Notes under the pieces: model-generated
Databases searched by the model: none
The model's input: only the letters and a program-made list of their open reading frames with translations
What the model was told of the DNA's origin: nothing
Origin: JAVJUS01 sp040220455
GTDB taxonomy: Bacteria; Pseudomonadota; Alphaproteobacteria; DSM-16000; Inquilinaceae
Length of the DNA stretch: 14,069 nt
Direction: 5' to 3'
NCBI GenBank assembly: GCA_040220455.1
Contig: JAVJUS010000140.1
Location: 1 to 14,069, forward strand
Position numbers and translations under genes: made by a program
Shown: positions 1 through 6,145 of the stretch, piece after piece
Position numbering within the stretch: position 1 is the stretch's first letter
Layout: each line of letters starts with the position of its first letter

Positions 1-163
1 CGACCGGGCCCGCGAGGCGCCGGGCCCGGCACCAGGCGCGCCGCTCCCGCTCGTCACGGTTCCGCCGGCCGCGGCGCCGCCCGCCTCGGCCGAGCGTCGC
101 TCGCCATCGGCGCCGGCCGACGGCGCGGCGCCCGGATCATCCCCCCACGCCCGCACGGTCATG
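1..163 (-). CDS. possible partial ORF at left edge, unrecognised
   Basis: An ATG at 163 opens a minus-strand frame (begins MTVRAWGDDPGAAP) that stays open to the window edge, 54 codons. It would start 58 bases after the flhB stop, in the same direction, so it could be the next gene of the operon. The translation is Ala/Gly/Pro-rich with no recognisable domain, and G+C at codon position 3 is no higher than at position 2, so coding is not proven. The plus strand is also open here, but those readings are Arg/Gly/Pro-rich or run into flhB antisense. Some related bacteria are thought to carry a regulatory kinase gene after flhB, but nothing in these residues shows that. The 58-base gap (164-221) contains only the flhB-end hairpin listed separately. 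Confidence 0.25.
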
Positions 164-211
164 GCCCCGATCGTTCCGATTCGTCGTTCGACACCGACCG
201 TACTCCCCGAC

Positions 212-232
212 CGGCGCCGCGTTAAGGCGCCG
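212..232 (-). terminator. hairpin enclosing the flhB stop codon
   Basis: A perfect 7-bp stem (CGGCGCC at 212-218 with GGCGCCG at 226-232) encloses a 7-base loop that contains the flhB TAA stop. There is no T-run on either side, so it is not a classical intrinsic terminator. It may be a weak terminator, an mRNA 3' stabiliser, or chance in G+C-rich DNA. Confidence 0.3.
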
Positions 233-1343
233 TGCCGCGCGGCCCGGCCGCCGGGGTCGCGCCGGCGCCGGGCGGCAGCTTGCGGTTGCCGAGCTTGAAG
301 ACATAGGCGATGACCTCGGCGACCGCGCGGTAGTGCTCCGGCGGCACCTCCTGGTCGACCTCGACCGCGGCGTAGAGCGCGCGGGCCAGCGGCGGATTCT
401 CGGTCACCGGCACGTGGTTGGCCTCGGCCACTTCACGGATCTTCAGCGCCAGGTTGTCGACGCCCTTGGCCACCACCCGGGGCGCGCCCATGCTGTCCGG
501 GTCGTAGGCCATGGCGACGGCGTAGTGGGTCGGGTTGGTGATCACCACGTCGGCCGAGGGCACCGCCGCCATCATGCGCTGGCGCGCGCGCTCCTGGCGG
601 ATCTGGCGCAGCCGCGCCTTGACCATCGGGTCGCCCTCGGTCTGCTTGTGCTCGTCCTTGACCTCCTGCTTGGTCATGCGCTGCTGCTTGTTGTAGTCGA
701 AGCGCTGGTAGAGGAAGTCGAGCCCGGCGATCGCCGCCATGACGCCGAGCACCGCCAGCATCATCTTGACCGCCAGCCACCAGATCCGCGTCGTCAGCGC
801 CGCCGCGGGCAGGCCGGCATAGCTGTCGATCGCGGCCAGGTCGGGCCAGACGATCAGGCCGGCGACCACGCCGACGATGGTGATCTTGGCGATGCCCTTG
901 GCGAACTCGACCAGGGACTTGAGCGAGAACTGGCGCTTGAGGCCCTTGAGCGGGCTGATCTTCTCGAGCTTGGGCTTGAGCGGCTCGACCGTGAACAGCA
1001 GGCCGTTCTGGACCAGCCCGCCGGCCAGCGCCAGGGCGACCAGCGCGATCAGCGGCAGGGCCAGAATGCCGGTGATGGTGACCATCGAGGTCGCCATCAT
1101 GTCGATCAGCGCCCTCGGATCGGTCGGCAGGGCGTGCAGCGTCGTCAGGTAGCCGCGCATGCCGCCGACGAGATTGCCCAGCGCGATCGGCCCGAACAGC
1201 GCGATCAGCAGCAGCCCGGCGAACAGCACGAACCAGTGCTTGACCTCCTGGGAGGTGGCGACCTGGCCCTTGTTGCGCGCGTCGTCGAGCTTCTTGCGCG
1301 TCGGTTCTTCGGTTTTTTGGCTGTCGTCCTGATCCTCGGCCAT
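222..1343 (-). CDS. flhB: FlhB, flagellar export-gate switch protein
   Basis: FlhB is the inner-membrane component of the flagellar type III export apparatus that switches substrate class from rod/hook to filament. The 373-residue product has the family N-terminus (residues 8-27, rich in E, K and R, containing EEPTRKK), four hydrophobic stretches between about 35 and 215, and a cytoplasmic C-domain. The autocleavage motif NPTH is intact at residues 270-273, preceded by ADVVIT; in the family the cut falls between Asn and Pro. After it comes the usual RVVAKGVDNLALKIREVA segment, then a Pro/Ala/Gly tail. The ATG at 1343 has a strong purine-rich Shine-Dalgarno (GGAGGGAG) about 8 bases upstream. 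The fliR stop is 21 bases upstream, so the two are surely cotranscribed. A truncated paralogue of the C-domain lies at 4274-4618. Confidence 0.98.
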   Translation of the reverse strand: MAEDQDDSQKTEEPTRKKLDDARNKGQVATSQEVKHWFVLFAGLLLIALFGPIALGNLVGGMRGYLTTLHALPTDPRALIDMMATSMVTITGILALPLIALVALALAGGLVQNGLLFTVEPLKPKLEKISPLKGLKRQFSLKSLVEFAKGIAKITIVGVVAGLIVWPDLAAIDSYAGLPAAALTTRIWWLAVKMMLAVLGVMAAIAGLDFLYQRFDYNKQQRMTKQEVKDEHKQTEGDPMVKARLRQIRQERARQRMMAAVPSADVVITNPTHYAVAMAYDPDSMGAPRVVAKGVDNLALKIREVAEANHVPVTENPPLARALYAAVEVDQEVPPEHYRAVAEVIAYVFKLGNRKLPPGAGATPAAGPRGTAP

Positions 1344-1364
1344 GGTGCCGGCTCCCTCCCCCGC

Positions 1365-2135
1365 TCAGCCGCCCGGCGCCAGGAAGCCCAGGAGCCGCGC
1401 CTGGGTCCGGTCCAGCCAGAAGAGCATGGCCGCCGACAGGGTCAGCGACAGGACGACGAAGCCCAGCATGATCTGCGCCGGGATGGCGACGAAGAAGACC
1501 TGCATCTGCGGCATCAGACGGGCCAGCACGCCCAGGCCCAGATAGAACAGCAGCCCCACCGCCACGAAGGGGGCCGCCATCTGCAGGCCGATCGCGAAGC
1601 TGCCGGCGACGATGCGCGTCACCGTGTCGGCCATGTCGCCCAGCGGCGGCAGCGCGCCCGCCGGAAACAGGCCGTAGCTGTCCGCGATCGCCATGAACAT
1701 GATGTGGTGCAGGTTGGTCGCGAAGATCAGCAGCACCGCCAGGATCGACAGGAAGGCGCCCGGCAGGGAGCCCTGCGCCGCCATCGCCGGGTTGAAGACG
1801 AAGGCGTTGGCGAGGCTGAGGTTGAAGCTGATGATCTGGCCGGCGACGTCGATCGCCGTGAGCATCAGCCGCGCGATCGAGCCGAGGAACAGGCCGATCA
1901 GCGCCTCTCCCGTCAACAGCACCGCGAGCGCCAGGACGCTGGCCGGCATGGCCGGCAGGGTGTCGATCAGCCCCGGCGTGATCAGGGCGGCGAAGAGCAG
2001 CGCGATGACGAGCCGGATGCGCGGGCTGACGAAGGCGTCGCCGATGCCCGGCAGCACCATCAGCGCCGCCGCCACCCGGGTGAAGACGATCAGGAAGGCG
2101 AAGACCTCCCCGATCAGCAGCGTGCCGAGCGCCAT
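1365..2135 (-). CDS. fliR: FliR, flagellar export-gate membrane protein
   Basis: FliR is an integral membrane protein of the export gate, forming a helical assembly with FliP and FliQ at the base of the rod channel. The 256-residue product is almost wholly hydrophobic with about six transmembrane segments. It has FliR-like stretches such as the SPRIRLVIALLFAALITPG segment near residues 37-55 and a central MLTAIDVAGQIISFNLSLA segment. Length matches the family (about 250-260). The ATG at 2135 lies 15 bases after the fliQ stop, and flhB starts 21 bases after the fliR stop, giving a compact fliQ-fliR-flhB run. Confidence 0.97.
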   Translation of the reverse strand: MALGTLLIGEVFAFLIVFTRVAAALMVLPGIGDAFVSPRIRLVIALLFAALITPGLIDTLPAMPASVLALAVLLTGEALIGLFLGSIARLMLTAIDVAGQIISFNLSLANAFVFNPAMAAQGSLPGAFLSILAVLLIFATNLHHIMFMAIADSYGLFPAGALPPLGDMADTVTRIVAGSFAIGLQMAAPFVAVGLLFYLGLGVLARLMPQMQVFFVAIPAQIMLGFVVLSLTLSAAMLFWLDRTQARLLGFLAPGG

Positions 2136-2150
2136 CGTCCGCGCCCCCGC

Positions 2151-2420
2151 CTAGAGGCCCGGCGTGATCATGCTGTCGAACAGTCGCTGGGTGAACGTGA
2201 TCAGCGTCTGCAGCATGAAGGGCATCAGGAAGATCATGGACACGAAGATCACCAGGATCTTCGGCACGAAGGTCAGCGTCATCTCCTGGATCTGGGTCAG
2301 CGCCTGGACCAGCGAGATGACGAGGCCGACGGCCAGCGCGATCAGCATGACCGGCCCGCCGACCTGCAGGATCACGATGACCGCGCTGCGCGCGACTTCG
2401 ATGGCTTCTGTCTGGGTCAC
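2151..2420 (-). CDS. fliQ: FliQ, flagellar export-gate small subunit
   Basis: FliQ is the small two-helix membrane subunit of the export gate. The 89 residues show the family signature GLVISLVQALTQIQEMTLTF in the centre (about residues 32-51), with transmembrane helices on either side (about 15-38 and 52-75). The start codon is GTG at 2420. This gives the normal family length and N-terminus (TEAIEVARSA), and no better in-frame start with a stronger ribosome site is visible. Upstream is a 194-base gap to fliE holding a striking G-tract. That gap is unusual because fliE and fliQ are often nearly adjacent in this gene order. FliR follows after 15 bases. Confidence 0.97.
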   Translation of the reverse strand: MTQTEAIEVARSAVIVILQVGGPVMLIALAVGLVISLVQALTQIQEMTLTFVPKILVIFVSMIFLMPFMLQTLITFTQRLFDSMITPGL

Positions 2421-2450
2421 GGCGGCACCGGCTCTCCGGCTCGTGGAATC

Positions 2451-2492
2451 GGGGTCGGGGGGTCGGGGGGGCGGGGGATCGGGGGTCGGAGG
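2451..2492 (+). repeat. G-run array, putative G-quadruplex
   Basis: Within the fliE-fliQ gap the plus strand carries five runs of four to seven G (2451-2454, 2457-2462, 2465-2471, 2473-2477, 2481-2485) separated by loops of only one to three bases (TC, TC, C, ATC), then two GG doublets. This exceeds the usual G-quadruplex pattern of four G3+ runs with loops up to 7. The plus strand is the template for the minus-strand operon, so the transcript would be C-rich. The repeated unit resembles G(4-7)TC, consistent with slippage expansion. The rest of the gap (2421-2614) shows no gene or convincing promoter. Confidence 0.75.
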
Positions 2493-2614
2493 ATCGGCGT
2501 AGCGGGACCTTCGGGCCGGCGGGCGGCGCCCCGGCCCGTCGACTCAGGGTCGCGGTCGGCGGAGACCCGGGCGGCGATGCAGCGGGACGGGCCCCGGGCT
2601 CGCCGCGTCCGGCG

Positions 2615-2926
2615 TCAGATCGGCATCCGGGCGATTTCCTGATAGGCCTGGATCAGCCGGTCGCGGATGCCGACGATGGTCTGCAGGGTGACCTCGGCGT
2701 TGTTGACCGCGAGGACCACCTCGCCGATATCGGCCTTGCCGGTCACGCCCTGGACCGACATCGCCTCCGCCGTCCGGCCGCTCTGCACGGCCTCGCCCGC
2801 GAACTCGCGCACCATCTCGCCGAAGGCCGAGGCGCCCGGCTCCTCGCGCGCCTCGAGCTTCGGGCCGTCGGCCCGCCGGGCGGCGTTGGAATAGGCGGCG
2901 AGCGCATCCGTCAGATTGGCGGCCAT
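2615..2926 (-). CDS. fliE: FliE, MS-ring/rod junction protein
   Basis: FliE is the small exported protein that joins the MS ring (FliF) to the proximal rod and helps open the export gate. The 103-residue product has the expected helical C-terminal half: FGEMVREFAGEAV near 35-47, then NNAEVTLQTIVGIRDRLIQAYQEIARMPI at the end. The terminal AYQEIxRMPI is the classic FliE ending. The ATG at 2926 is supported by a near-ideal Shine-Dalgarno (GGAGGA at 2933-2938) six bases away. That is one of the strongest ribosome sites in the window, perhaps compensating for the 70-base gap from flgC. An out-of-frame ATG at 2940 overlaps this site but opens no recognisable gene. Confidence 0.95.
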   Translation of the reverse strand: MAANLTDALAAYSNAARRADGPKLEAREEPGASAFGEMVREFAGEAVQSGRTAEAMSVQGVTGKADIGEVVLAVNNAEVTLQTIVGIRDRLIQAYQEIARMPI

Positions 2927-2996
2927 TCTTCATCCTCCATGAGCAGGTCGTCACGTAACCTACTCCAGAACACCTCGATCGACGCGACCGGTCCGA

Positions 2997-3407
2997 TCAC
3001 GCCCGCAGCAGGTCGATGGTGCGCGTCAGCATGCTGCGCGCCGCCTCGACCGCGCGAAGATTGGCCTCGTAGCTGCGCTGGGCCTCGCGCATGTCCATCA
3101 TCTCGACCAACGTGTTGACGTTGGGCAAGGTCACGTAACCGTCGTCGTCCGCGGCAGGGTGCGACGGGTCGTAGCGGCGCGGAAAGGTCGAGGGGTCGGT
3201 CTCGACCGCGCCGACCTCGACCATCGTGCCGCCCATCTCGCGGTCGAAGACGTCGCGGAAGCTGACCACCTGGCGCCGATAGGGCGGCGCCTCGGGCGTG
3301 TCGCCCGTGGACTGGGCGTTGGCCAGGTTCTCCGCGACGACCTTGAGCCGCGTTCCCTGGGCCCGAAGCCCGGAGGCCGAGATGAACATCGCGGTCTGGA
3401 GATCCAT
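2997..3407 (-). CDS. flgC: FlgC, proximal rod protein
   Basis: FlgC is one of the proximal rod subunits exported early during flagellar assembly. The 136-residue product matches the family length. It begins MDLQTAMFISASGLRAQ, followed by the N-terminal rod helix with VVAENLANAQST (about residues 23-34), a variable beta region rich in Pro and Asp (about 40-90), and the conserved C-terminal helix region NVNTLVEMMDMREAQRSYEA (about 96-115). The ATG at 3407 has AGAGGAAAGG upstream. It sits 75 bases after flgB and 70 bases before fliE, in the same direction. Confidence 0.97.
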   Translation of the reverse strand: MDLQTAMFISASGLRAQGTRLKVVAENLANAQSTGDTPEAPPYRRQVVSFRDVFDREMGGTMVEVGAVETDPSTFPRRYDPSHPAADDDGYVTLPNVNTLVEMMDMREAQRSYEANLRAVEAARSMLTRTIDLLRA

Positions 3408-3454
3408 CGTCCGCGCCTTTCCTCTTCCCTTGCGCCACCGGCCGCGCCGCCGCC

Positions 3455-3482
3455 CGACGGGGCGGCCGGGCCGGCGCCGTCG
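3455..3482 (-). terminator. imperfect G+C hairpin after flgB
   Basis: Directly after the flgB stop, CGACGG (3455-3460) pairs with CCGTCG (3477-3482), with a smaller inner 4-bp stem (GCCG 3465-3468 with CGGC 3472-3475) and unpaired bases between. No T-run follows. It could modulate the flgB/flgC transcript ratio; evidence is structural only. Confidence 0.25.
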
Positions 3483-3890
3483 TCACCGCTGCCCGCTGCC
3501 GATCGCCATGCGGATCATGCCCAGATGCTTGGTGTAGAGGTTCTGGGCGAACCGGTGCTGGGCGGCGGTTTCCTGCATCGTCATCAATTGCTGTTCGAGC
3601 ACGACCGAGTTGCCGGTCGGCGAGACCTCGTAGACCCGGTCGGCCCGTCCGGTCCGCGCATCGCCCGGCGTCGTCTCCGGCGCCGTCATGTGCGCGGCAT
3701 GCGTCATCCGCGGCGCCATCCGCGCGCCGCCGGCCCGGCTCAGCACCGCGTCGAACGCCTCGATGTCGCGCGCCGAATAGCCGGGCGTGTCGGCGTTGGC
3801 GATGTTCTGCGCCGTCACGCCCTGGCGCTGCTCCAGCCAGCCGAAGCGCTGAGCCACCATCCGGAAAAGGGCGAGATTGTCGAGGGTCAT
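3483..3890 (-). CDS. flgB: FlgB, proximal rod protein
   Basis: FlgB is the most membrane-proximal rod subunit. The 135-residue product has the rod/hook-family N-terminal motif VTAQNIANADTPGYSARDIEAF (about residues 25-46) that marks FlgB, FlgC and the axial proteins, a Met/Ala/Thr-rich variable middle, and the C-terminal helix with VVLEQQLMTMQETAAQHRFAQNLY (about residues 96-119). Length is typical. The ATG at 3890 has a GAAGG-type ribosome site a few bases upstream. It is the first gene of the minus-strand operon flgB-flgC-fliE-fliQ-fliR-flhB and faces the 383-base divergent control region. Confidence 0.97.
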   Translation of the reverse strand: MTLDNLALFRMVAQRFGWLEQRQGVTAQNIANADTPGYSARDIEAFDAVLSRAGGARMAPRMTHAAHMTAPETTPGDARTGRADRVYEVSPTGNSVVLEQQLMTMQETAAQHRFAQNLYTKHLGMIRMAIGSGQR

Positions 3891-4091
3891 CCACGCCTTC
3901 GCTCTGACGATCGGGCCGGGGCCGGCCTACGCCGTCGGTCGAGCCCCCGTCCCGATTCCCGGGACACCGTGTCGATGACGGTTTCGTCACCAGATACCCG
4001 TCCCCGTAGCACCGAAAGATTAACAAGCCGTTCGGACACCCGACCCGATGGCTCGGGCGTCGCCGTACGCCGCCACGATCGCGCAACAAGG

Positions 4092-4107
4092 TTAACGAGA
4101 TCTGAAC
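4092..4107 (+). promoter_or_regulatory. CtrA-like box, TTAA-N7-TGAAC
   Basis: The known CtrA consensus in Caulobacter is TTAA-N7-TTAAC. Here TTAA (4092-4095), seven bases, then TGAAC (4103-4107) matches eight of nine fixed positions with exact spacing. It sits in the middle of the divergent region, 182 bases before the plus-strand TTG start and 202 bases before the flgB start, so it could act on either operon. Confidence 0.5.
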
Positions 4108-4181
4108 GTGCCCCCGGCACGATGCCCTCCGCTCGGCAATTCTCTCCGCCCGGTCTGGCCGTTACGGCACGAAACTCTTCG

Positions 4182-4189
4182 TTAACCAT
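4182..4189 (+). promoter_or_regulatory. TTAACCAT, CtrA half-site-like 8-mer
   Basis: The exact 8-mer TTAACCAT is reported as a short CtrA-associated motif in alphaproteobacteria. It lies 85 bases before the plus-strand TTG start. The same 8-mer recurs on the minus strand upstream of cheY. No second half-site at the N7 spacing is present here. Confidence 0.4.
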
Positions 4190-4273
4190 ACTGTCCGAGA
4201 GTGCCGCCGTGAGGGAACCGGTTCGGCGTATCGCGCGCCGGACGGGCGCCCGTCGAACCGGAGACCGCCTGCC

Positions 4274-4618
4274 TTGAGCGATCCGACCGACAGCGACGAT
4301 CCGCGTGCGCGCCGCCCGGTGGCCGTCGCGCTGAGCTACGCGCCCGATCGCCCGGATGCCGCGCCCAAGGTGACGGCGTCCGGCCAGGGCGCGATCGCCG
4401 AGACGATCCTGGAGATCGCCTTCGCGCGCGGCATCAAGGTGCGCCAGGACGCCGACCTGGCGGAGCTGCTGGCCGCCGTGGATCTCGACCAGGAAATCCC
4501 GGTCGAGGCCTTCGCCGCGGTCGCCGAGGTGCTGGCCCATGTCTACCGGGCCAACGGCCGGGCCGCGTCCGGCGACGCGGGCGCGGCCGGCCCGTCCAAC
4601 GAAGAGGTGTCGTCGTGA
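4274..4618 (+). CDS. FlhB C-domain-like protein (FlhX/YlqH type)
   Basis: This 114-residue soluble protein resembles the part of FlhB after the cleavage site. Its segment from about residue 31 to 94, with AETILEIAFARGIKVRQDADLAELLAAVDLDQEIP and then AVAEVLAHVYRANGR, aligns with the C-domain of the FlhB at 222-1343 (LALKIREVAEANHVPV ... AAVEVDQEVP ... AVAEVIAYVFKLGNR). No transmembrane part and no NPTH motif is present. It starts with R-P-V-A-V-A-L-S-Y, corresponding to the strand after NPTH. Such stand-alone FlhB-C proteins (FlhX, YlqH) are known and can partly replace the cleaved FlhB domain in some bacteria. The start is TTG at 4274 with GGAG about 11 bases upstream; I see no in-frame ATG or GTG. 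The stop overlaps the next start (GTGA). Confidence 0.88.
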   Translation: MSDPTDSDDPRARRPVAVALSYAPDRPDAAPKVTASGQGAIAETILEIAFARGIKVRQDADLAELLAAVDLDQEIPVEAFAAVAEVLAHVYRANGRAASGDAGAAGPSNEEVSS

Positions 4619-4995
4619 GCGCCCAGGATCCCGATCCGCCCGTGCCCGACCCCGCCGCCGCGGCCGCGACGCCGGACGGCCCGGCCCTTGTCGCGGCCTT
4701 CGGGCGCGTCGCCGAGGCGGTCGAGCTCGCCAGGGAGACGGCGGCGGCCGGCGGCCTTGTCGACATGGCCGGCCTCGATCGCCGGGTCGATGCCCTGTGC
4801 CGCGCGGTGGTGGCGTTGCCGGCCGACGACGCCCGCCGGTTCGAGACCGTGCTCGACGACCTGATCGGCCGGCTCGACGCCCTGGCCGCGACGGTGCGCG
4901 CGCAGGGGCCCGCCGGCACGGAGGAGACCGGTGCCGGCGACGCGGCGACGCGGCGGGTGCGCGCCAGCCTCGCCTACGGCCGGCCCAAGGACTGA
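4615..4995 (+). CDS. unrecognised small helical protein in fliO-fliP operon
   Basis: I do not recognise this 126-residue product. It starts with GTG at 4615, overlapping the previous stop as GTGA, and ends 10 bases before fliO. That placement makes it very likely a translated operon member. The N-terminal 25 residues are Pro/Ala/Asp-rich and probably disordered. Residues about 26-100 are predicted helical, with amphipathic runs such as GLDRRVDALCRAVVALP and ETVLDDLIGRLDALAATVRAQ. The tail has Arg-rich RVRASLAYGRPKD. No signal peptide or membrane segment is seen. The size, acidic helical character and position would fit an export chaperone or a small FliO/FlhB partner, but that is inference only. 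Confidence 0.8.
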   Translation: MSAQDPDPPVPDPAAAAATPDGPALVAAFGRVAEAVELARETAAAGGLVDMAGLDRRVDALCRAVVALPADDARRFETVLDDLIGRLDALAATVRAQGPAGTEETGAGDAATRRVRASLAYGRPKD

Positions 4996-5005
4996 GACGG
5001 CTCGA

Positions 5006-5326
5006 ATGGATCTCTCCACCTATCTGCGGTTCGCGCTGGCGCTGATCTTCGTGCTCGCGCTGATCGGCGCGCTCGCCTTCGTCGCCAAGCGCTTCGGCTG
5101 GGGCGGCGCGGCGCCGACGCGCAAGCCGGGCAGCCGGCGCCGGCTGTCGCTGGTCGAGAGCCTGCCGCTCGACGCCAAGCGCCGGCTCGTCCTGCTGCGC
5201 TGCGACGATACCGAGCACCTGGTCCTGATCGGCGCCAGCCAGGACGTGGTCGTGGGCAATCCCCGCCCCGCCAGCGGCGAGCGGTCGGCGGCCGCGACCG
5301 ACACGCCGGCGGAGACCCCGCGATGA
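5006..5326 (+). CDS. fliO: FliO, flagellar export-gate assembly factor
   Basis: FliO is a small bitopic membrane protein that helps assemble the FliP ring. The 106-residue product has one transmembrane helix at about residues 8-28 (RFALALIFVLALIGALAFVA). A basic stretch (KRFGWGG ... RKPGSRRR) follows, then the FliO core LSLVESLPLDAKRRLVLLRCDDTEHLVLIGASQDVVV (about 48-85) and a disordered tail. The core resembles the typical FliO motif of Leu-Asp-x-Lys-x-Arg-Leu followed by HLVLIG. I choose the ATG at 5006, 10 bases after the upstream stop. An upstream in-frame start at 4931 lies inside the previous gene and adds an Arg-rich, non-FliO extension. The stop overlaps the fliP start (ATGA). Confidence 0.93.
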   Translation: MDLSTYLRFALALIFVLALIGALAFVAKRFGWGGAAPTRKPGSRRRLSLVESLPLDAKRRLVLLRCDDTEHLVLIGASQDVVVGNPRPASGERSAAATDTPAETPR

Positions 5327-6096
5327 CGCCAGGCGCCCGGACCGCGACGCGCCGGCTGGCCTCGCTCGCCCTGGTCGCCTCCGTCGCGACGTTCGCCGCC
5401 GGGCTGCTGATCGCCGGGCCGGCGGCGGCGCAGAGCCTCGATCTCGACTTCGGCGAGGGCGGCTCGACCACCTCGCTGCTGGTCCAGCTCGTCGCGCTGG
5501 TGACGGTGCTGTCGCTGGCGCCGTCGATCCTGGTGATGGTGACTTCCTTCACCCGGATCGTGGTCGTCCTGTCCTTCTTGCGCAGCGCGCTGGGCATCCA
5601 GCAGACGCCGCCGAACTCGGTCCTGATCAGTCTGGCGCTGTTCCTGACCGCCTTCATCATGGCGCCGGCCTTCCAGGTCGCCTGGGACAACGGCCTGCGC
5701 CCGCTGATCGACCAGGAGATCGACGAGGCGACGGCGTTCGAGGAGACCGTGGCGCCCTTCCGGGGCTTCATGCTCGATCAGGTGCGCGAGGACGACCTGA
5801 TCCTGTTCATGGACATGGGCGACATGCCGGCGGTCGAGACGCCGGAGGAAGTGCCGCTTCAGGCGCTGATCCCGGCCTTCATGATCTCCGAGCTGCGCCG
5901 CGCCTTCGAGATCGGCTTCCTGCTGTTCCTGCCCTTCCTGATCATCGACATGGTCGTCGCCTCGATCCTGATGTCGATGGGCATGATGATGCTGCCGCCG
6001 ATCATGATCTCCCTGCCGTTCAAGATCATCTTCTTCGTCCTGGTCGACGGCTGGTACCTTGTCGCCGGCAGTCTGGTGCAGAGCTTCGGCACCTGA
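5323..6096 (+). CDS. fliP: FliP, flagellar export-gate core subunit
   Basis: FliP forms the pentameric core of the export gate with FliR and FliQ. The 257-residue product begins with a signal peptide (basic n-region through residue 11, hydrophobic 12-31, Ala-x-Ala near 34-36), as is known for FliP. It then has the family hallmarks FTRIVVVLSFLR (76-87), GIQQTPPN (91-98), the long acidic periplasmic loop, FMISELRRAFEIGF, and the Met-rich MVVASILMSMGMMMLPP segment near the C-terminus. Length is within the family range. The ATG at 5323 overlaps the fliO stop as ATGA, implying translational coupling. A G+C hairpin follows six bases after the stop. Confidence 0.98.
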   Translation: MTPGARTATRRLASLALVASVATFAAGLLIAGPAAAQSLDLDFGEGGSTTSLLVQLVALVTVLSLAPSILVMVTSFTRIVVVLSFLRSALGIQQTPPNSVLISLALFLTAFIMAPAFQVAWDNGLRPLIDQEIDEATAFEETVAPFRGFMLDQVREDDLILFMDMGDMPAVETPEEVPLQALIPAFMISELRRAFEIGFLLFLPFLIIDMVVASILMSMGMMMLPPIMISLPFKIIFFVLVDGWYLVAGSLVQSFGT

Positions 6097-6101
6097 GCGC
6101 G

Positions 6102-6120
6102 GCCGGGCGCGCGGCCCGGC
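6102..6120 (+). terminator. hairpin after fliP
   Basis: A perfect 7-bp stem (GCCGGGC 6102-6108 with GCCCGGC 6114-6120) with a 5-base loop begins five bases after the fliP stop and is followed only by TT. It could mark the 3' end of the fliO-fliP transcript, or attenuate read-through into the glycosyltransferase gene 26 bases on. The absence of a U-run makes it a weak call. Confidence 0.35.
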
Positions 6121-6145
6121 TTCCGGAACGAGCGAGCGGTCGGGA

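Larger units (their letters stand above)
3891..4273. promoter_or_regulatory. divergent control region between two flagellar operons
   Basis: This 383-base region separates flgB (minus) from the FlhB-like/fliO/fliP operon (plus) and should hold promoters for both. It has more A+T than its flanks. TTAAC occurs three times (4020-4024, 4092-4096, 4182-4186), whereas TTAA is absent from gene interiors elsewhere in the window as far as I can see by eye. I find no convincing sigma-54 (GG-N10-GC) or sigma-28 element and no good -35/-10 pair. No gene is evident in it. Confidence 0.75.

Noticed and set aside
333..2642. 769-codon plus-strand open frame across flhB, fliR and fliQ
   Set aside because: It is antisense to three clearly recognised genes and translates to His/Arg/Gln/Asp-rich low-complexity sequence, as expected for a shadow frame in G+C-rich DNA.
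2911..4089. 392-codon minus-strand open frame over flgC and flgB
   Set aside because: Out of frame with both recognised rod genes and Arg/Gly-rich; the real frames carry the rod-family motifs.
4156..4170. Sigma-54-like TGGC ... GGCAC in the divergent region
   Set aside because: The GG to GC spacing is two bases too short for a sigma-54 promoter.
6059..6145. Upstream TTG start for the glycosyltransferase
   Set aside because: It lies within fliP and adds residues unlike family 9 N-termini; the ATG at 6146 gives the normal length.
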